From an uncultured Thermomicrobiales bacterium (lineage in GTDB: Bacteria; Chloroflexota; Chloroflexia; Thermomicrobiales; UBA6265): a stretch of DNA of 18,063 nucleotides. Both the position numbers and the translations under genes were made by a program. The stretch is from assembly GCA_902806375.1 (NCBI GenBank), contig CADCWK010000384.1, forward strand, positions 1-18,063. Direction: 5' to 3'. Below the pieces are notes generated by a model. That model was not told where the DNA came from and did not search any database. It saw only the letters and a program-made list of their open reading frames with translations. Every line of letters starts with the position of its first letter. Position 1 is the first letter of the stretch. Shown in pieces: positions 1 to 7,395 of the stretch.

Positions 1-1
1 C

Positions 2-367
2 AGCGTCACGGGTGTCGGGCCCCGGCTGGCCTGCGCCGTCCTGTCCCGGTTCCCGATCGACCAGCTCCACAACGCCATCGCCAGCGAGAACGCCTCGCTG
101 CTCGCGACCGTCCCGGGGATCGGACAGAAGACCGCGGCCCGGCTGATCCTCGAGATGCGCGGCAAACTGCCCGCCCTCCAGGGTCTGCCCTCCCGGACCG
201 GTGCGATGGCGGTCCCTGGCCGGAGGGCCGACGAGGTCGTCGAGGCCCTCCAGGCGCTGGGCTACTCCCCCGCCGAGATTGCGTCCAGCGTCAGCAACAT
301 CTCACCGGAGATCGAGGGGACCGAGGCACGGCTGCTCGCCGCCCTCCGGTCCCTCGGGAATCGTTGA
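2..367 (+). CDS. ruvA: Holliday junction branch migration protein RuvA, C-terminal part (5' end outside window)
   Basis: The 121 visible residues are the C-terminal two thirds of RuvA, the tetrameric protein that binds Holliday junctions and loads the RuvB motor during recombination repair. Two helix-hairpin-helix motifs are visible: SVTGVGPRLA at the very start of the fragment and VPGIGQKTAARL at fragment residues 37-48. These form domain II, which contacts junction DNA. After a variable linker, residues about 75-121 (from ADEVVEALQALGYSP) match domain III, the three-helix RuvB-binding module. The N-terminal OB-fold domain I lies upstream of the window. The gene ends at a TGA at 365-367 and converges on hisD with about 30 bases between them, in which I see no convincing terminator. 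ruvB is not directly downstream here, unlike in many genomes. The family call is firm; only the start is unseen. Confidence 0.93.
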   Translation, partial: SVTGVGPRLACAVLSRFPIDQLHNAIASENASLLATVPGIGQKTAARLILEMRGKLPALQGLPSRTGAMAVPGRRADEVVEALQALGYSPAEIASSVSNISPEIEGTEARLLAALRSLGNR

Positions 368-398
368 CTGGACTTGAGGATCTTGTGGGCCTGGACCG

Positions 399-1757
399 TC
401 AGTCCCTCAGCTCCTCCAGCCGCTGCTCGATGGCGCGGGCGTGCCCGGTCAGCCCCTCAGCCCGCGCGAACAGCGCCGCCGTCGGCCCCAGCCGCTCCAG
501 CGCCCTGCGGTTGCCAGCCGCGACCGAGATGACCTTGGTGAAGTCGGCGACATGGATCGGAGACGCGAAGCGCGCGCTGCCGCCGGTCGGCATGACGTGG
601 CTAGGCCCGAGGGTGTAGTCGGCCAGCGCCTCGGGGCTGTCCTCACCGACGAAGATGCCGCCCGCGTTGCGGACCTGTGGGACGAGGTCCCACGGGTCCC
701 GGACCAGCAGGCAGAGATGCTCCGGGGCGAAGGCGTTGGCCAGCTCCACCGCGACCTCGACATTCGGGGCGACCGCGATGACGCCGTTTCGCCTCAGCGC
801 GGCGCGGGCGATGTCGGCCCGTTCCAGGGGTTCCAGCTGGGTCGCGAGCTGGCGACGGACGAGCTCCGCCATCCGTTCCGACGTCGTGATCAGGATCGGG
901 CTCGCCATCGGGTCGTGCTCGGCCTGGGCGAGGAGGTCGGCAGCGACATGGACTGGGTTGGCGCCGTCGTCGGCGATGACCAGCGTCTCGGTCGGACCTG
1001 GCAGGAACTCGATCCCGACTGTCCCGGCGACGCGGCGCTTGGCCGTCACGACGAAGATGTTCCCGGGTCCGTAGATCTTGTCGACATCCGGGATGGACTC
1101 GGTCCCGTAGGCCATCGCGGCGATCGCCTGGGCGCCACCGACCTGGAAGACACGGTCGACCCCAGCGACGGCTGCTGCCGCGAGAACGACCGGTGAGATG
1201 CTGCCCCCGGTCGGGGGGGCACAGACGACGATCTCGTCGACGCCAGCCACGCGGGCCGGGATCGCCGTCATCATCAGGGAGGACGGGTAGGCGGCCAAGC
1301 CGCCCGGGACGTAGAGGCCGACCCGCTCGATCGGCCGGACGATCTGTCCGAGTGCCCCCTCGTCGCTCCAGTCGATCCAGGAGGTGCGGAGTTGCTTGCG
1401 GTGGTACCGCTCGATCTGCTCGGCCGCGATCTCCAGCGCCTGGGCGAGCTCCGGCGGCAGGGCCTCGTAGGACTCCTCCCAGACGGAACGCGGAACCTCG
1501 ATCGGGTACGGGATTACCCGGTCGAAGGCTTCCGTGTACCGCCGGATGGCGGCGTCCCCATCGTTGCGGACATCGGCGAGGATCCGGTCGACGACCTGCT
1601 CGACCGTGAGATCGGCACCGAACACCCGTCGGATGCCATCCCGGGCGACCGGCGACAGCTCCGGCTCGATGTATCCCCGGCGGCGGGTCAGGCGCTGACG
1701 GGCGACGTCGATGTCCCGGATCACCTGGATCAGATCGGTTGGTCGGTCGGTCACCAT
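399..1757 (-). CDS. hisD: Histidinol dehydrogenase
   Basis: A 452-residue cytoplasmic enzyme for the last two steps of histidine biosynthesis: NAD-dependent oxidation of L-histidinol to L-histidine via the aldehyde. All known active-site positions are present. The zinc ligands are Q278 and H281 (in LLAQAEHD), D380 (ALADYTLGPSH) and H439 (AEGLTGHARAIEQR). The catalytic pair E346-H347 lies in NAFAPEHL. These match E. coli Q259, H262, D360, H419, E326 and H327 with a constant offset of 19-20. The length is slightly above the usual 430 because of a longer N terminus. The ATG start is supported by GGGGAG a few bases upstream. It lies 39 bases downstream of pheT on the same strand, so it is probably the last gene of the T-box-controlled pheS-pheT-hisD operon. 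No other his gene is in the window. Confidence 0.96.
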   Translation of the reverse strand: MVTDRPTDLIQVIRDIDVARQRLTRRRGYIEPELSPVARDGIRRVFGADLTVEQVVDRILADVRNDGDAAIRRYTEAFDRVIPYPIEVPRSVWEESYEALPPELAQALEIAAEQIERYHRKQLRTSWIDWSDEGALGQIVRPIERVGLYVPGGLAAYPSSLMMTAIPARVAGVDEIVVCAPPTGGSISPVVLAAAAVAGVDRVFQVGGAQAIAAMAYGTESIPDVDKIYGPGNIFVVTAKRRVAGTVGIEFLPGPTETLVIADDGANPVHVAADLLAQAEHDPMASPILITTSERMAELVRRQLATQLEPLERADIARAALRRNGVIAVAPNVEVAVELANAFAPEHLCLLVRDPWDLVPQVRNAGGIFVGEDSPEALADYTLGPSHVMPTGGSARFASPIHVADFTKVISVAAGNRRALERLGPTAALFARAEGLTGHARAIEQRLEELRD

Positions 1758-1796
1758 GTCGTCTCCCCTGTCTCGAGCATGCCACCACCGTCGGGG

Positions 1797-4268
1797 CTAT
1801 CCACGGAGAACGCCGTCGACGCGCTGCTTGAGGACCTTCGCGATCCGGCTCCGGGTCTTGACCAGTTCGGCGTCGGTCAGGGCCCGGTCAGGGGCCTCGA
1901 AAGTGACCCGCCAGGCGAGACTCTTCCTGTCCGCGCCGATCTGCTCCCCCTCGAAGACGTCGAACAGGGTCATGCCGGTCGCCAGGGCCCCGGCCCCGGC
2001 CGCCAGGGCATCGCGGACGGCGTCGGCTGAAACCGACCGGTCGACGACGATCGCGAAATCCTGCTGGGCCGGGAGGAATCTCGGCACGCGCTTGCCGGTC
2101 GGCCGCGTCACGCGGGCCGCGAAGAGGGCCCGAAGGTCGACCTCGGCGACGGCCACGCGGGCATCTTCGAAGCCCACCGACCGGGCGACGTCCGGCCGGA
2201 GTTCCCCGATGACCCCGACCTGGCGATCGCCGAGCCGGAGGTCAGCCGTCCGGCCGGGATGGAGGAACGGCAGCGGCTGCTCCGCCGCGACGAACACCAG
2301 CGGGGCGGACAGCGTATCGACCCCCAGCGCTGACTCCAGGACGCCCTTGGCGTCGAAGTAGTCGAGGGTCCCGGCCGCGGCGAACCGGTCAGTCACGGCG
2401 CGGGCGCCGGACATGACCAGTGCCAGCGTCGCAACCTCGTCGGGCAGTTCCTGTCCCTGGACTGGCCGGAAGGTACTCCCTACCTCGAATAGCGCCACCC
2501 GGGTCTCGTGTTTCCGGTTCTCCGCGGCCAGGGCGAGCAGCGACGGGACCAGGGTGTTGCGGAGGTACGGGCGCTCTGCCTGGATCGGGTTGACCAGCGT
2601 CAGGAGGTCAACCGCCGGGCGGCGGTCGAGGACCCCCACGAGCGTCGCCTCGTCGAACGTCCCTCCGGACAGGGAGGCCAGGTCGGGGGCCCCGACCGTC
2701 GGGTAACTGATGCACTCCGAGGCGCCCGCCGCGGCCAGGCGGCGACGCACGGCTCGCTGCCAGTCCACGTCGAGAGCGCGGTCGATCGCCGGCAGGCGTC
2801 CGGAGGGCAAGGTCTCGGGGAGGGTGTCGTACCCGACGACCCGGGCGACCTCCTCGATGACGTCCTCGGGGATCGTCACATCCCTGCGCTCGGTCGGCAC
2901 CGTCACCGTCAGCCGTCGCTCGCCCCCGTCGCCCTCGAAGGAGGGCGCGAAGCCCAATCGAGTGAGGGTCTCCTCGATAGTCGGCTCCGGAATCGCGACG
3001 CCCAGCACCCGCTCGAACCGGCTGACGGGCAGCGTGACGTGCCAGGGCAGGACTGGCTCTGGATAGACGTCCTGGAAGGCAGTCACCGTCGACCCGGGGC
3101 AGACCGCGAGGATCAGCGACAGCGCCCGGGCGATGCCGTCGCCGGGGAGGTTCGGGTCCAGGCCGCGCTCGAACCGGGCCGAGGCGTCGGTGCGCAGCCT
3201 CAAAGTCGTCCGGCTCCGGCGGATCGCCTTCATGTCGAAGGCGGCCGCCTCGAGGAGGATCTCGGTCGTGTCGTCCGCGACCTCGCTGTCGACGCCACCC
3301 ATGACCCCGGCGACACCGACGGGCTTCTCGGCATCCGCAATCACGAGCATGTCCCCCGTGAGGTCCCGGCGCTGGTGGTCGAGGGTTTCCAGCGTCTCTC
3401 CGGGACGGGCGCGGCGGGCGACGATCCGCCCTCCGGCCAGTCGGCGGCGGTCGTAAGCGTGGAGTGGCTGGCCGAACTCGAGCATGACGTAGTTGGTGAT
3501 ATCGACCAGGTTGTTGACCGGTCGCAGGCCGGCGTGGACCAGCCGGCGTTGCAGCCACTCCGGCGACGGCCCCACCGTCACACCAGTCACGACCGCGCCG
3601 GCGAGCCGGGGACACAGATCAACATCGTCGACCGCGACAACATCGGAGGATCCCGGAAGCGTGTGCAGATCCACGCGGCGCGGGACCCGCACATCGGCCC
3701 CGGTCAGCGCGGAGGCCTGCCGGGCAATACCGACGATCGAGAAGGCATGGACGAGGTTGGGGGTGATCTCGAACTCGATGACGGTGTCGCCCAGCCACGC
3801 CTTGAGCGGCGCCCCAACCGGCGCGTCCTCGCTCAGGACCATGATGCCCTCGTGCTCGTCGGACAGACCGAGTTCCCGCTCGGAGCAGACCATGCCCTCC
3901 GAGACGATCCCACGAATCTTGCCGGGCTTGAGGGTCTTGTAGACCGGCGTTGGCGACTCGGTGTACGGGTCGATCAGTCGCGCGCCGGCCAGCGCCAGAG
4001 CCACCCTCTGGCCCTCGGCGATGTTCGGCGCACCAGTCACGACCCTCAGCTTGTGCTCACCGGCATCGACATCGACGAGGTTGAGCCGGTCGGCGTCCGG
4101 ATGCCGATCGACCCTGGTCACCAGGCCGACAAAGACGTTGTCCCAACCGGCCGGGACCTCCTCGACGCGCTCGGCCTCCAGGCCGGCCATCGTCATCCGG
4201 CGGGCGAGCTCCCTCGGCTCCAGCCCGGTCGGGACGATCTCCTCCAGCCATCGCATCGGTACCTTCAC
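1797..4268 (-). CDS. pheT: Phenylalanine--tRNA ligase beta subunit
   Basis: The 823-residue beta subunit of the heterotetrameric phenylalanyl-tRNA synthetase, which charges tRNA-Phe together with PheS. It starts with the typical MKVPMRWLEEIVPTGLEP. A tRNA-binding OB fold (EMAP-II-like) follows at about residues 41-150, from GWDNVFVGLVTRVDRHPDADR. The B3/B4 editing region follows, then B5, then the pseudo-catalytic core, with an FDX-ACB anticodon-binding domain at the C terminus (about 728-823, from RFLPAQQDFAIVVDRSV). Full length for the family. The start codon is GTG at 4266-4268, chosen because AAGGGTG sits about 6 bases upstream and the N terminus then aligns with the family. It lies 57 bases downstream of pheS and 39 upstream of hisD, all on the same strand, so co-transcription under the Phe T-box is likely. 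Confidence 0.96.
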   Translation of the reverse strand: MKVPMRWLEEIVPTGLEPRELARRMTMAGLEAERVEEVPAGWDNVFVGLVTRVDRHPDADRLNLVDVDAGEHKLRVVTGAPNIAEGQRVALALAGARLIDPYTESPTPVYKTLKPGKIRGIVSEGMVCSERELGLSDEHEGIMVLSEDAPVGAPLKAWLGDTVIEFEITPNLVHAFSIVGIARQASALTGADVRVPRRVDLHTLPGSSDVVAVDDVDLCPRLAGAVVTGVTVGPSPEWLQRRLVHAGLRPVNNLVDITNYVMLEFGQPLHAYDRRRLAGGRIVARRARPGETLETLDHQRRDLTGDMLVIADAEKPVGVAGVMGGVDSEVADDTTEILLEAAAFDMKAIRRSRTTLRLRTDASARFERGLDPNLPGDGIARALSLILAVCPGSTVTAFQDVYPEPVLPWHVTLPVSRFERVLGVAIPEPTIEETLTRLGFAPSFEGDGGERRLTVTVPTERRDVTIPEDVIEEVARVVGYDTLPETLPSGRLPAIDRALDVDWQRAVRRRLAAAGASECISYPTVGAPDLASLSGGTFDEATLVGVLDRRPAVDLLTLVNPIQAERPYLRNTLVPSLLALAAENRKHETRVALFEVGSTFRPVQGQELPDEVATLALVMSGARAVTDRFAAAGTLDYFDAKGVLESALGVDTLSAPLVFVAAEQPLPFLHPGRTADLRLGDRQVGVIGELRPDVARSVGFEDARVAVAEVDLRALFAARVTRPTGKRVPRFLPAQQDFAIVVDRSVSADAVRDALAAGAGALATGMTLFDVFEGEQIGADRKSLAWRVTFEAPDRALTDAELVKTRSRIAKVLKQRVDGVLRG

Positions 4269-4325
4269 CGGGTCACCCTTCGTGTTGTCGCGTCCATCAG
4301 CCGGTCAGTGCGCTCGGTCATCGCA

Positions 4326-5369
4326 TCAGATCCCGCCCGCGAACTGGCGCAGGAACCGGAGATCGTTGCCGGCGAACGCCCGGACGTCATCGACGCCATG
4401 CCGCATCATCACCAGCCGCTCGATCCCGAGGCCGAATGCGAACCCGGTGTAGCGTTCCGCGTCGTAGCCGGCGGCCCGCAGGACGTTCGGGTGGACCATC
4501 CCTGCCCCGCCCATCTCGAGCCACCCCGTGTACTTGCAGACCCGGCAGCCCTTGCCGTCGCAGACCGAGCAGTCGACCGCGAAGTCGACCCCCGGCTCGA
4601 CGAACGGGAAGAAGTCACAGCGGAACCGGATCCGCCGGTCGCCGCCGAATAGCTGCCGGGCCATCTCCCGCAGCACGCCCTTGAGGTCGGCCATGGTGAT
4701 CCGCTCATCGACGGCCAGGCCCTCCAGTTGATGGAAGGCCCACTCATGGGACGCGTCCTGGGCCTCGAACCGGTAGCAGCGGCCCGGTACGACGACCCGG
4801 ACGGGGGGAGTGGTCGATTCCATCACCCGGGCCTGCATCGGTGAGGTGTGCGTCCGAAGCACGACCTCTCCCTCCCCCTCGACGAGGAACGTGTCCCAGA
4901 CGTCCCGGGCGGGATGGTCGCTCGGAATGTTGAGCTGGTCGAAGTTGTAGTGGCTGGTCTCGACCTCGGGGCCGTAGACCGTCTGGAAGCCCATCAGGGC
5001 GAAGATCTCGCTCAGTTCCTCGATCATCTCCGTGACCGGGTGGAGCGTGCCGACGGCGGGCTGACGACCCGGGAGCGTCACGTCGATCGCATCCGTCGCC
5101 AGCCGGTCACGGAGATCGGCGGCCGCCATCACCCGTTGCCGGCCGGCGAACGCCTCGGTCAATTCCACCTTGACCATATTCGCGGCCCGTCCGGCCTCCG
5201 GGCGCTCCTCCGCCGATAGCCGTCCCAGGCCGCGGAGCAGCCCGGTCAGCTCGCCCTTGCCGCCCAGGGTCGCGCGCTCCCAGGCCTGGACTTCCGGCAG
5301 GTCGGTCGTCTCATCGAGCGCGGCCAGCGCCCGCTGGCGCAGTGCCGCCAGGTCATCCGTGAACGTCAT
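4326..5369 (-). CDS. pheS: Phenylalanine--tRNA ligase alpha subunit
   Basis: The 347-residue catalytic alpha subunit of phenylalanyl-tRNA synthetase (class II). An N-terminal coiled-coil tRNA-binding arm covers residues 1-85. Motif 1 is near VYGPEVETSHYNFDQL (131-146), motif 2 is CYRFEAQDASHEWAFHQLEG (198-217), and motif 3 is GFAFGLGIERLVMMRHGVDD (309-328). Between motifs 2 and 3 it has four cysteines, C267, C270, C275 and C278, in a CxxC-x4-CxxC pattern just before YTGWLEMGGAG. This cluster is known in the Bacillus-type PheS and absent from E. coli PheS. The ATG at 5367-5369 is preferred: GGAGA lies about 11 bases upstream and the N terminus matches the family. The frame stays open for 69 more codons upstream, but those codons run through the T-box and terminator and are not coding. 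First gene of pheS-pheT-hisD. Confidence 0.96.
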   Translation of the reverse strand: MTFTDDLAALRQRALAALDETTDLPEVQAWERATLGGKGELTGLLRGLGRLSAEERPEAGRAANMVKVELTEAFAGRQRVMAAADLRDRLATDAIDVTLPGRQPAVGTLHPVTEMIEELSEIFALMGFQTVYGPEVETSHYNFDQLNIPSDHPARDVWDTFLVEGEGEVVLRTHTSPMQARVMESTTPPVRVVVPGRCYRFEAQDASHEWAFHQLEGLAVDERITMADLKGVLREMARQLFGGDRRIRFRCDFFPFVEPGVDFAVDCSVCDGKGCRVCKYTGWLEMGGAGMVHPNVLRAAGYDAERYTGFAFGLGIERLVMMRHGVDDVRAFAGNDLRFLRQFAGGI

Positions 5370-5402
5370 TCGGTGTCGATCTCCAGACTGGTTCGTGGTC
5401 CG

Positions 5403-5435
5403 AAAAACACGATCGTCCCTCCGTCGCAGGGACGA
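5403..5435 (-). terminator. Intrinsic terminator of the Phe T-box
   Basis: On the minus strand TCGTCCCT (5428-5435) pairs perfectly with AGGGACGA (5413-5420) across a 7-base loop, and TCGTGTTTTT follows, with the T5 run at 5403-5407. The CCCT segments at or just before the left arm can instead pair with AGGG of the T-box sequence, which gives the competing antiterminator. The pheS start codon lies 33 bases further on. It is the only intrinsic terminator in the window with a clear T-tract. Confidence 0.9.
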
Positions 5436-5695
5436 GAGGGACTCGCGGTACCACCCTGATTCGCCGCCGATGGCGGCGCACTCAGCGAAAGGCCGCGCGG
5501 GAGCGCGACCGAATCGGAGCCCGGTACCGGTGGGCGGCCGTCGATGGCTACAGGCGACTGTGGTCGCGTTCCCCATCGTGCTCGGAGGTGAACTTCACCG
5601 ATCGGGAGCCATTGCCGCGCTCGCAGTCCCTGGCGCGGCATCCCTGCCTGGTCCCGACCCGGCTACTCGCCTCGTCGGCGCAGGAGTGGTCTGAC
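5403..5695 (-). promoter_or_regulatory. T-box riboswitch leader, tRNA-Phe responsive (UUC specifier)
   Basis: Read on the minus strand, the roughly 290-base leader of pheS has the ordered parts of a T-box riboswitch, which binds uncharged tRNA and switches between terminator and antiterminator. Stem I has an apical helix TGCCGCGC/GCGCGGCA (5633-5640 with 5613-5620) and a lower helix GTCGGGA/TCCCGAT (5652-5658 with 5601-5607, one G-U pair). The specifier-loop sequence GGTGAAGTTCACC follows. Its codon is TTC at 5590-5592, followed by the expected purine, and pairs with the GAA anticodon of tRNA-Phe. A GC-rich stem III (CGCCGCC/GGCGGCG, 5462-5478) precedes the T-box sequence AGGGTGGTACCGCG at 5444-5457, whose TGGN element pairs with the tRNA acceptor end. 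A terminator follows. The specificity agrees with the downstream synthetase genes. The 5' end is estimated from the -10 element, not measured. Confidence 0.93.
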
Positions 5696-5701
5696 CCGGG
5701 C

Positions 5702-5707
5702 AGTATA
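5702..5707 (-). promoter_or_regulatory. Candidate -10 box of the pheS-pheT-hisD operon
   Basis: On the minus strand TATACT (in GGCTATACTGCC) lies just upstream of the T-box stem I and would put the transcription start near 5695. No good TTGACA-like -35 element stands at the right distance, so the call rests on the -10 match and its position relative to the riboswitch. Confidence 0.5.
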
Positions 5708-5751
5708 GCCAGCCGCGCCGCCTCCCGACCGGGCCAAAGAGACCGATCCGG

Positions 5752-5795
5752 TATCCTGACCCGTGCCCAACGTCGCCCGGAGCCCCGTTCCGGGC
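5752..5795 (+). promoter_or_regulatory. Candidate enolase promoter -10 and 5' UTR hairpin
   Basis: TATCCT at 5752-5757 is the best -10-like hexamer upstream of eno; no clear -35 accompanies it. Shortly downstream GCCCGGA (5775-5781) and TCCGGGC (5789-5795) form a perfect 7-bp stem with a 7-base loop, which would lie in the eno 5' UTR about 38 bases before the start codon. Its role is unknown. This element sits about 45 bases from the divergent pheS -10 box. Confidence 0.25.
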
Positions 5796-5833
5796 CACTC
5801 GACCTCCCCGACCTCGTTCCCAAAGGAGACCAC

Positions 5834-7114
5834 ATGCCGATCATCGACAGCGTCTACGCCCGTGAAATCCTCGACTCGCGCGGCAATCCGACCGTCGAGG
5901 TCGAGGTCAGCGTCGTGACCGGCGAGCTCGGCATGGCGGCCGTCCCGTCAGGTGCCAGCACCGGCGCCCACGAGGCCGTCGAACTCCGCGACGGCGACAA
6001 GGGGCGCTTCGGCGGCAAGGGCGTCCTCCAGGCCGTCGCCAACGTCAATGTCGAGATTGCCGAACTCGTCGTCGGGATGGACGCGCTCGATCAGACCGGA
6101 ATCGACCGGGCGCTGGTCGCGCTGGACGGCACCGCGAACAAGGGCCGGCTGGGCGCCAACGCCATCCTCGGCGTCTCGCTAGCCGTGGCACGGGCGGCGG
6201 CCGACGTCACCGGCCTGCCGCTCTACCGCTACCTCGGTGGGCCGCGGGCGCAGACCCTGCCAGTCCCGATGATGAACATCCTGAACGGCGGCAAGCACGC
6301 GATGGGCTCCAGCGTCGACATGCAGGAGTTCATGGTCATGCCGGTCGGCGCGCCGAGCTACCGCGAGGGACTGCGCTGGGGGACCGAGGTCTTTCACGCT
6401 CTGAAGAAGCTGCTCCACGACATGGGACAGAACACCAACGTCGGTGACGAGGGCGGCTACGCTCCGAGCCTGCCGAGCAACCGCGACGCCGTCGCCATCG
6501 TGACGAAGGCGATCGAGACGGCAGGCTACCGACCGGGCGAGGATCTCGTCATCGCGCTGGACCCCGCCGCGTCCGAGTTCTTCGTGGACGGCCAGTACGA
6601 TCTGGCCGGCGAGGGCCGCAAGCTGTCCCCCGCCGAGATGATCGACTACTACGCCGACTGGTGCGCCAGCTTCCCGATCACCTCGATCGAGGACGGGCTG
6701 GCCGAGGACGACTGGTCCACCTGGCAGCAGCTGACCCAGCGGGTCGGTGACACAGTCCAGCTCGTCGGTGACGACCTGTACGTGACCAACGTCGAGCGGC
6801 TCCGGCGCGGCATCACCGAGCGGTCGGGTAACGCGATCCTGGTGAAGCTCAACCAGATCGGGACCCTGACCGAGACGATGGACGCCATCGATCTCGCCCA
6901 GCGCAGCGGCTTCGGCGTCGTCATCTCCCACCGGTCCGGCGAGACCGACGACACCTTCATCGCGGATCTCGCGGTCGCGACCAACGCCGGGCAGATCAAG
7001 ACCGGCGCCCCTTCCCGCGTCGACCGGGTCGCGAAGTACAACCAGCTCCTCCGGATCGAGGAGGAACTCGAGGACGCCGCGGTCTGGCCGGGCCGTTCGA
7101 TCGTCCGCGGGTAG
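5834..7114 (+). CDS. eno: Enolase (phosphopyruvate hydratase)
   Basis: A 426-residue cytoplasmic glycolytic enzyme that interconverts 2-phosphoglycerate and phosphoenolpyruvate and is often also part of the RNA degradosome. Key positions are all present: the mobile loop SGASTG (S39-G44, with S42), E165 in MQEFMVMP, E206 in GDEGGYAPS, magnesium ligands D243 (ALDPAASEF), E286 (SIEDGLAEDDW) and D313 (VGDDL), catalytic K338 in LVKLNQIGTLTE, H366 in SHRSGETDD, and K389 in QIKTGAPSR. The length is typical. The ATG at 5834 is chosen because AAAGGAGA lies 5-6 bases upstream and MPIIDSVYAREILDSRGNPT is the standard N terminus. The reading frame extends further upstream, but those codons overlap the divergent promoter and T-box region. 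It is divergent from the pheS operon and convergent with gpmI, which acts one step earlier in glycolysis. Confidence 0.98.
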   Translation: MPIIDSVYAREILDSRGNPTVEVEVSVVTGELGMAAVPSGASTGAHEAVELRDGDKGRFGGKGVLQAVANVNVEIAELVVGMDALDQTGIDRALVALDGTANKGRLGANAILGVSLAVARAAADVTGLPLYRYLGGPRAQTLPVPMMNILNGGKHAMGSSVDMQEFMVMPVGAPSYREGLRWGTEVFHALKKLLHDMGQNTNVGDEGGYAPSLPSNRDAVAIVTKAIETAGYRPGEDLVIALDPAASEFFVDGQYDLAGEGRKLSPAEMIDYYADWCASFPITSIEDGLAEDDWSTWQQLTQRVGDTVQLVGDDLYVTNVERLRRGITERSGNAILVKLNQIGTLTETMDAIDLAQRSGFGVVISHRSGETDDTFIADLAVATNAGQIKTGAPSRVDRVAKYNQLLRIEEELEDAAVWPGRSIVRG

Positions 7115-7160
7115 TCGCTTCATCGACCTTCGTCCGGAGAGAGAGACAGTCGCTGGGAAG

Positions 7161-7201
7161 CGCGGGCCCGGTCCCGCCCCACTCGGGCGGCCCGTCCCGC
7201 G
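7161..7201. terminator. GC-rich inverted repeat between convergent eno and gpmI (candidate terminator)
   Basis: The outer arms CGCGGG (7161-7166) and CCCGCG (7196-7201) and inner arms CCGCCC (7174-7179) and GGGCGG (7185-7190) form a two-part stem with an internal bubble, 46 bases after the eno stop codon. No T-run follows on either strand, so it is a weak candidate for terminating eno transcripts and perhaps gpmI transcripts. Confidence 0.35.
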
Positions 7202-7206
7202 TGGAG

Positions 7207-7395
7207 TTATCGCGCGGCGCTCAGCCGTCGTGGCGACCATCGCCCCGCCCGGGGGCGAAAGCCGGTGACCAGCCTGCAACCCAGCTCCATCGACAGGTGA
7301 TCGCCGGGGACCGCCTGGCACACGACATCGCGGACCGGCAGGGAGAGCGCCACGTCCCGGCCAACGCCCCCAGGCACCGGGGCGGCGGCCGCCAT
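7207..7395 (-). CDS. Possible small protein (62 aa) overlapping the gpmI stop codon; function unknown
   Basis: An ATG at 7393-7395 shares its A with the TGA stop of gpmI (TGATG), an arrangement typical of translational coupling. It opens 62 codons ending in TAA. Codon third positions are mostly G or C, as in neighbouring real genes, until near the end, where the sequence turns Arg-rich. The product has no signal peptide or membrane segment, holds two cysteines, and contains a plausible globular stretch (VALSLPVRDVVCQAVPGDHL). I do not recognise a family. The alternative is chance: high GC makes open frames common, and the C-terminal part reads like translated noncoding DNA. It would otherwise be the 3' untranslated region of gpmI. 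Confidence 0.25.
   Translation of the reverse strand: MAAAAPVPGGVGRDVALSLPVRDVVCQAVPGDHLSMELGCRLVTGFRPRAGRWSPRRLSAAR

Noticed and set aside
368..398. Terminator between ruvA and hisD
   Set aside because: Only a GACTG/CAGTC pairing with mismatched flanks is visible, too weak to call.
2508..4652. 714-codon forward open frame opposite pheT
   Set aside because: It is a mirror frame of a real high-GC gene: the composition is Arg/Asp/Gly/Pro-rich with no recognisable domain, and pheT on the other strand is certain.
5370..5576. Extension of pheS upstream by 69 in-frame codons
   Set aside because: These codons run through the T-box sequence, its terminator and stem III. The family-like N terminus with a ribosome site begins at 5369.
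5588..5833. Extension of the eno reading frame upstream
   Set aside because: It would cover the divergent promoter region and the complement of T-box stem I. The standard enolase N terminus with AAAGGAGA starts at 5834.
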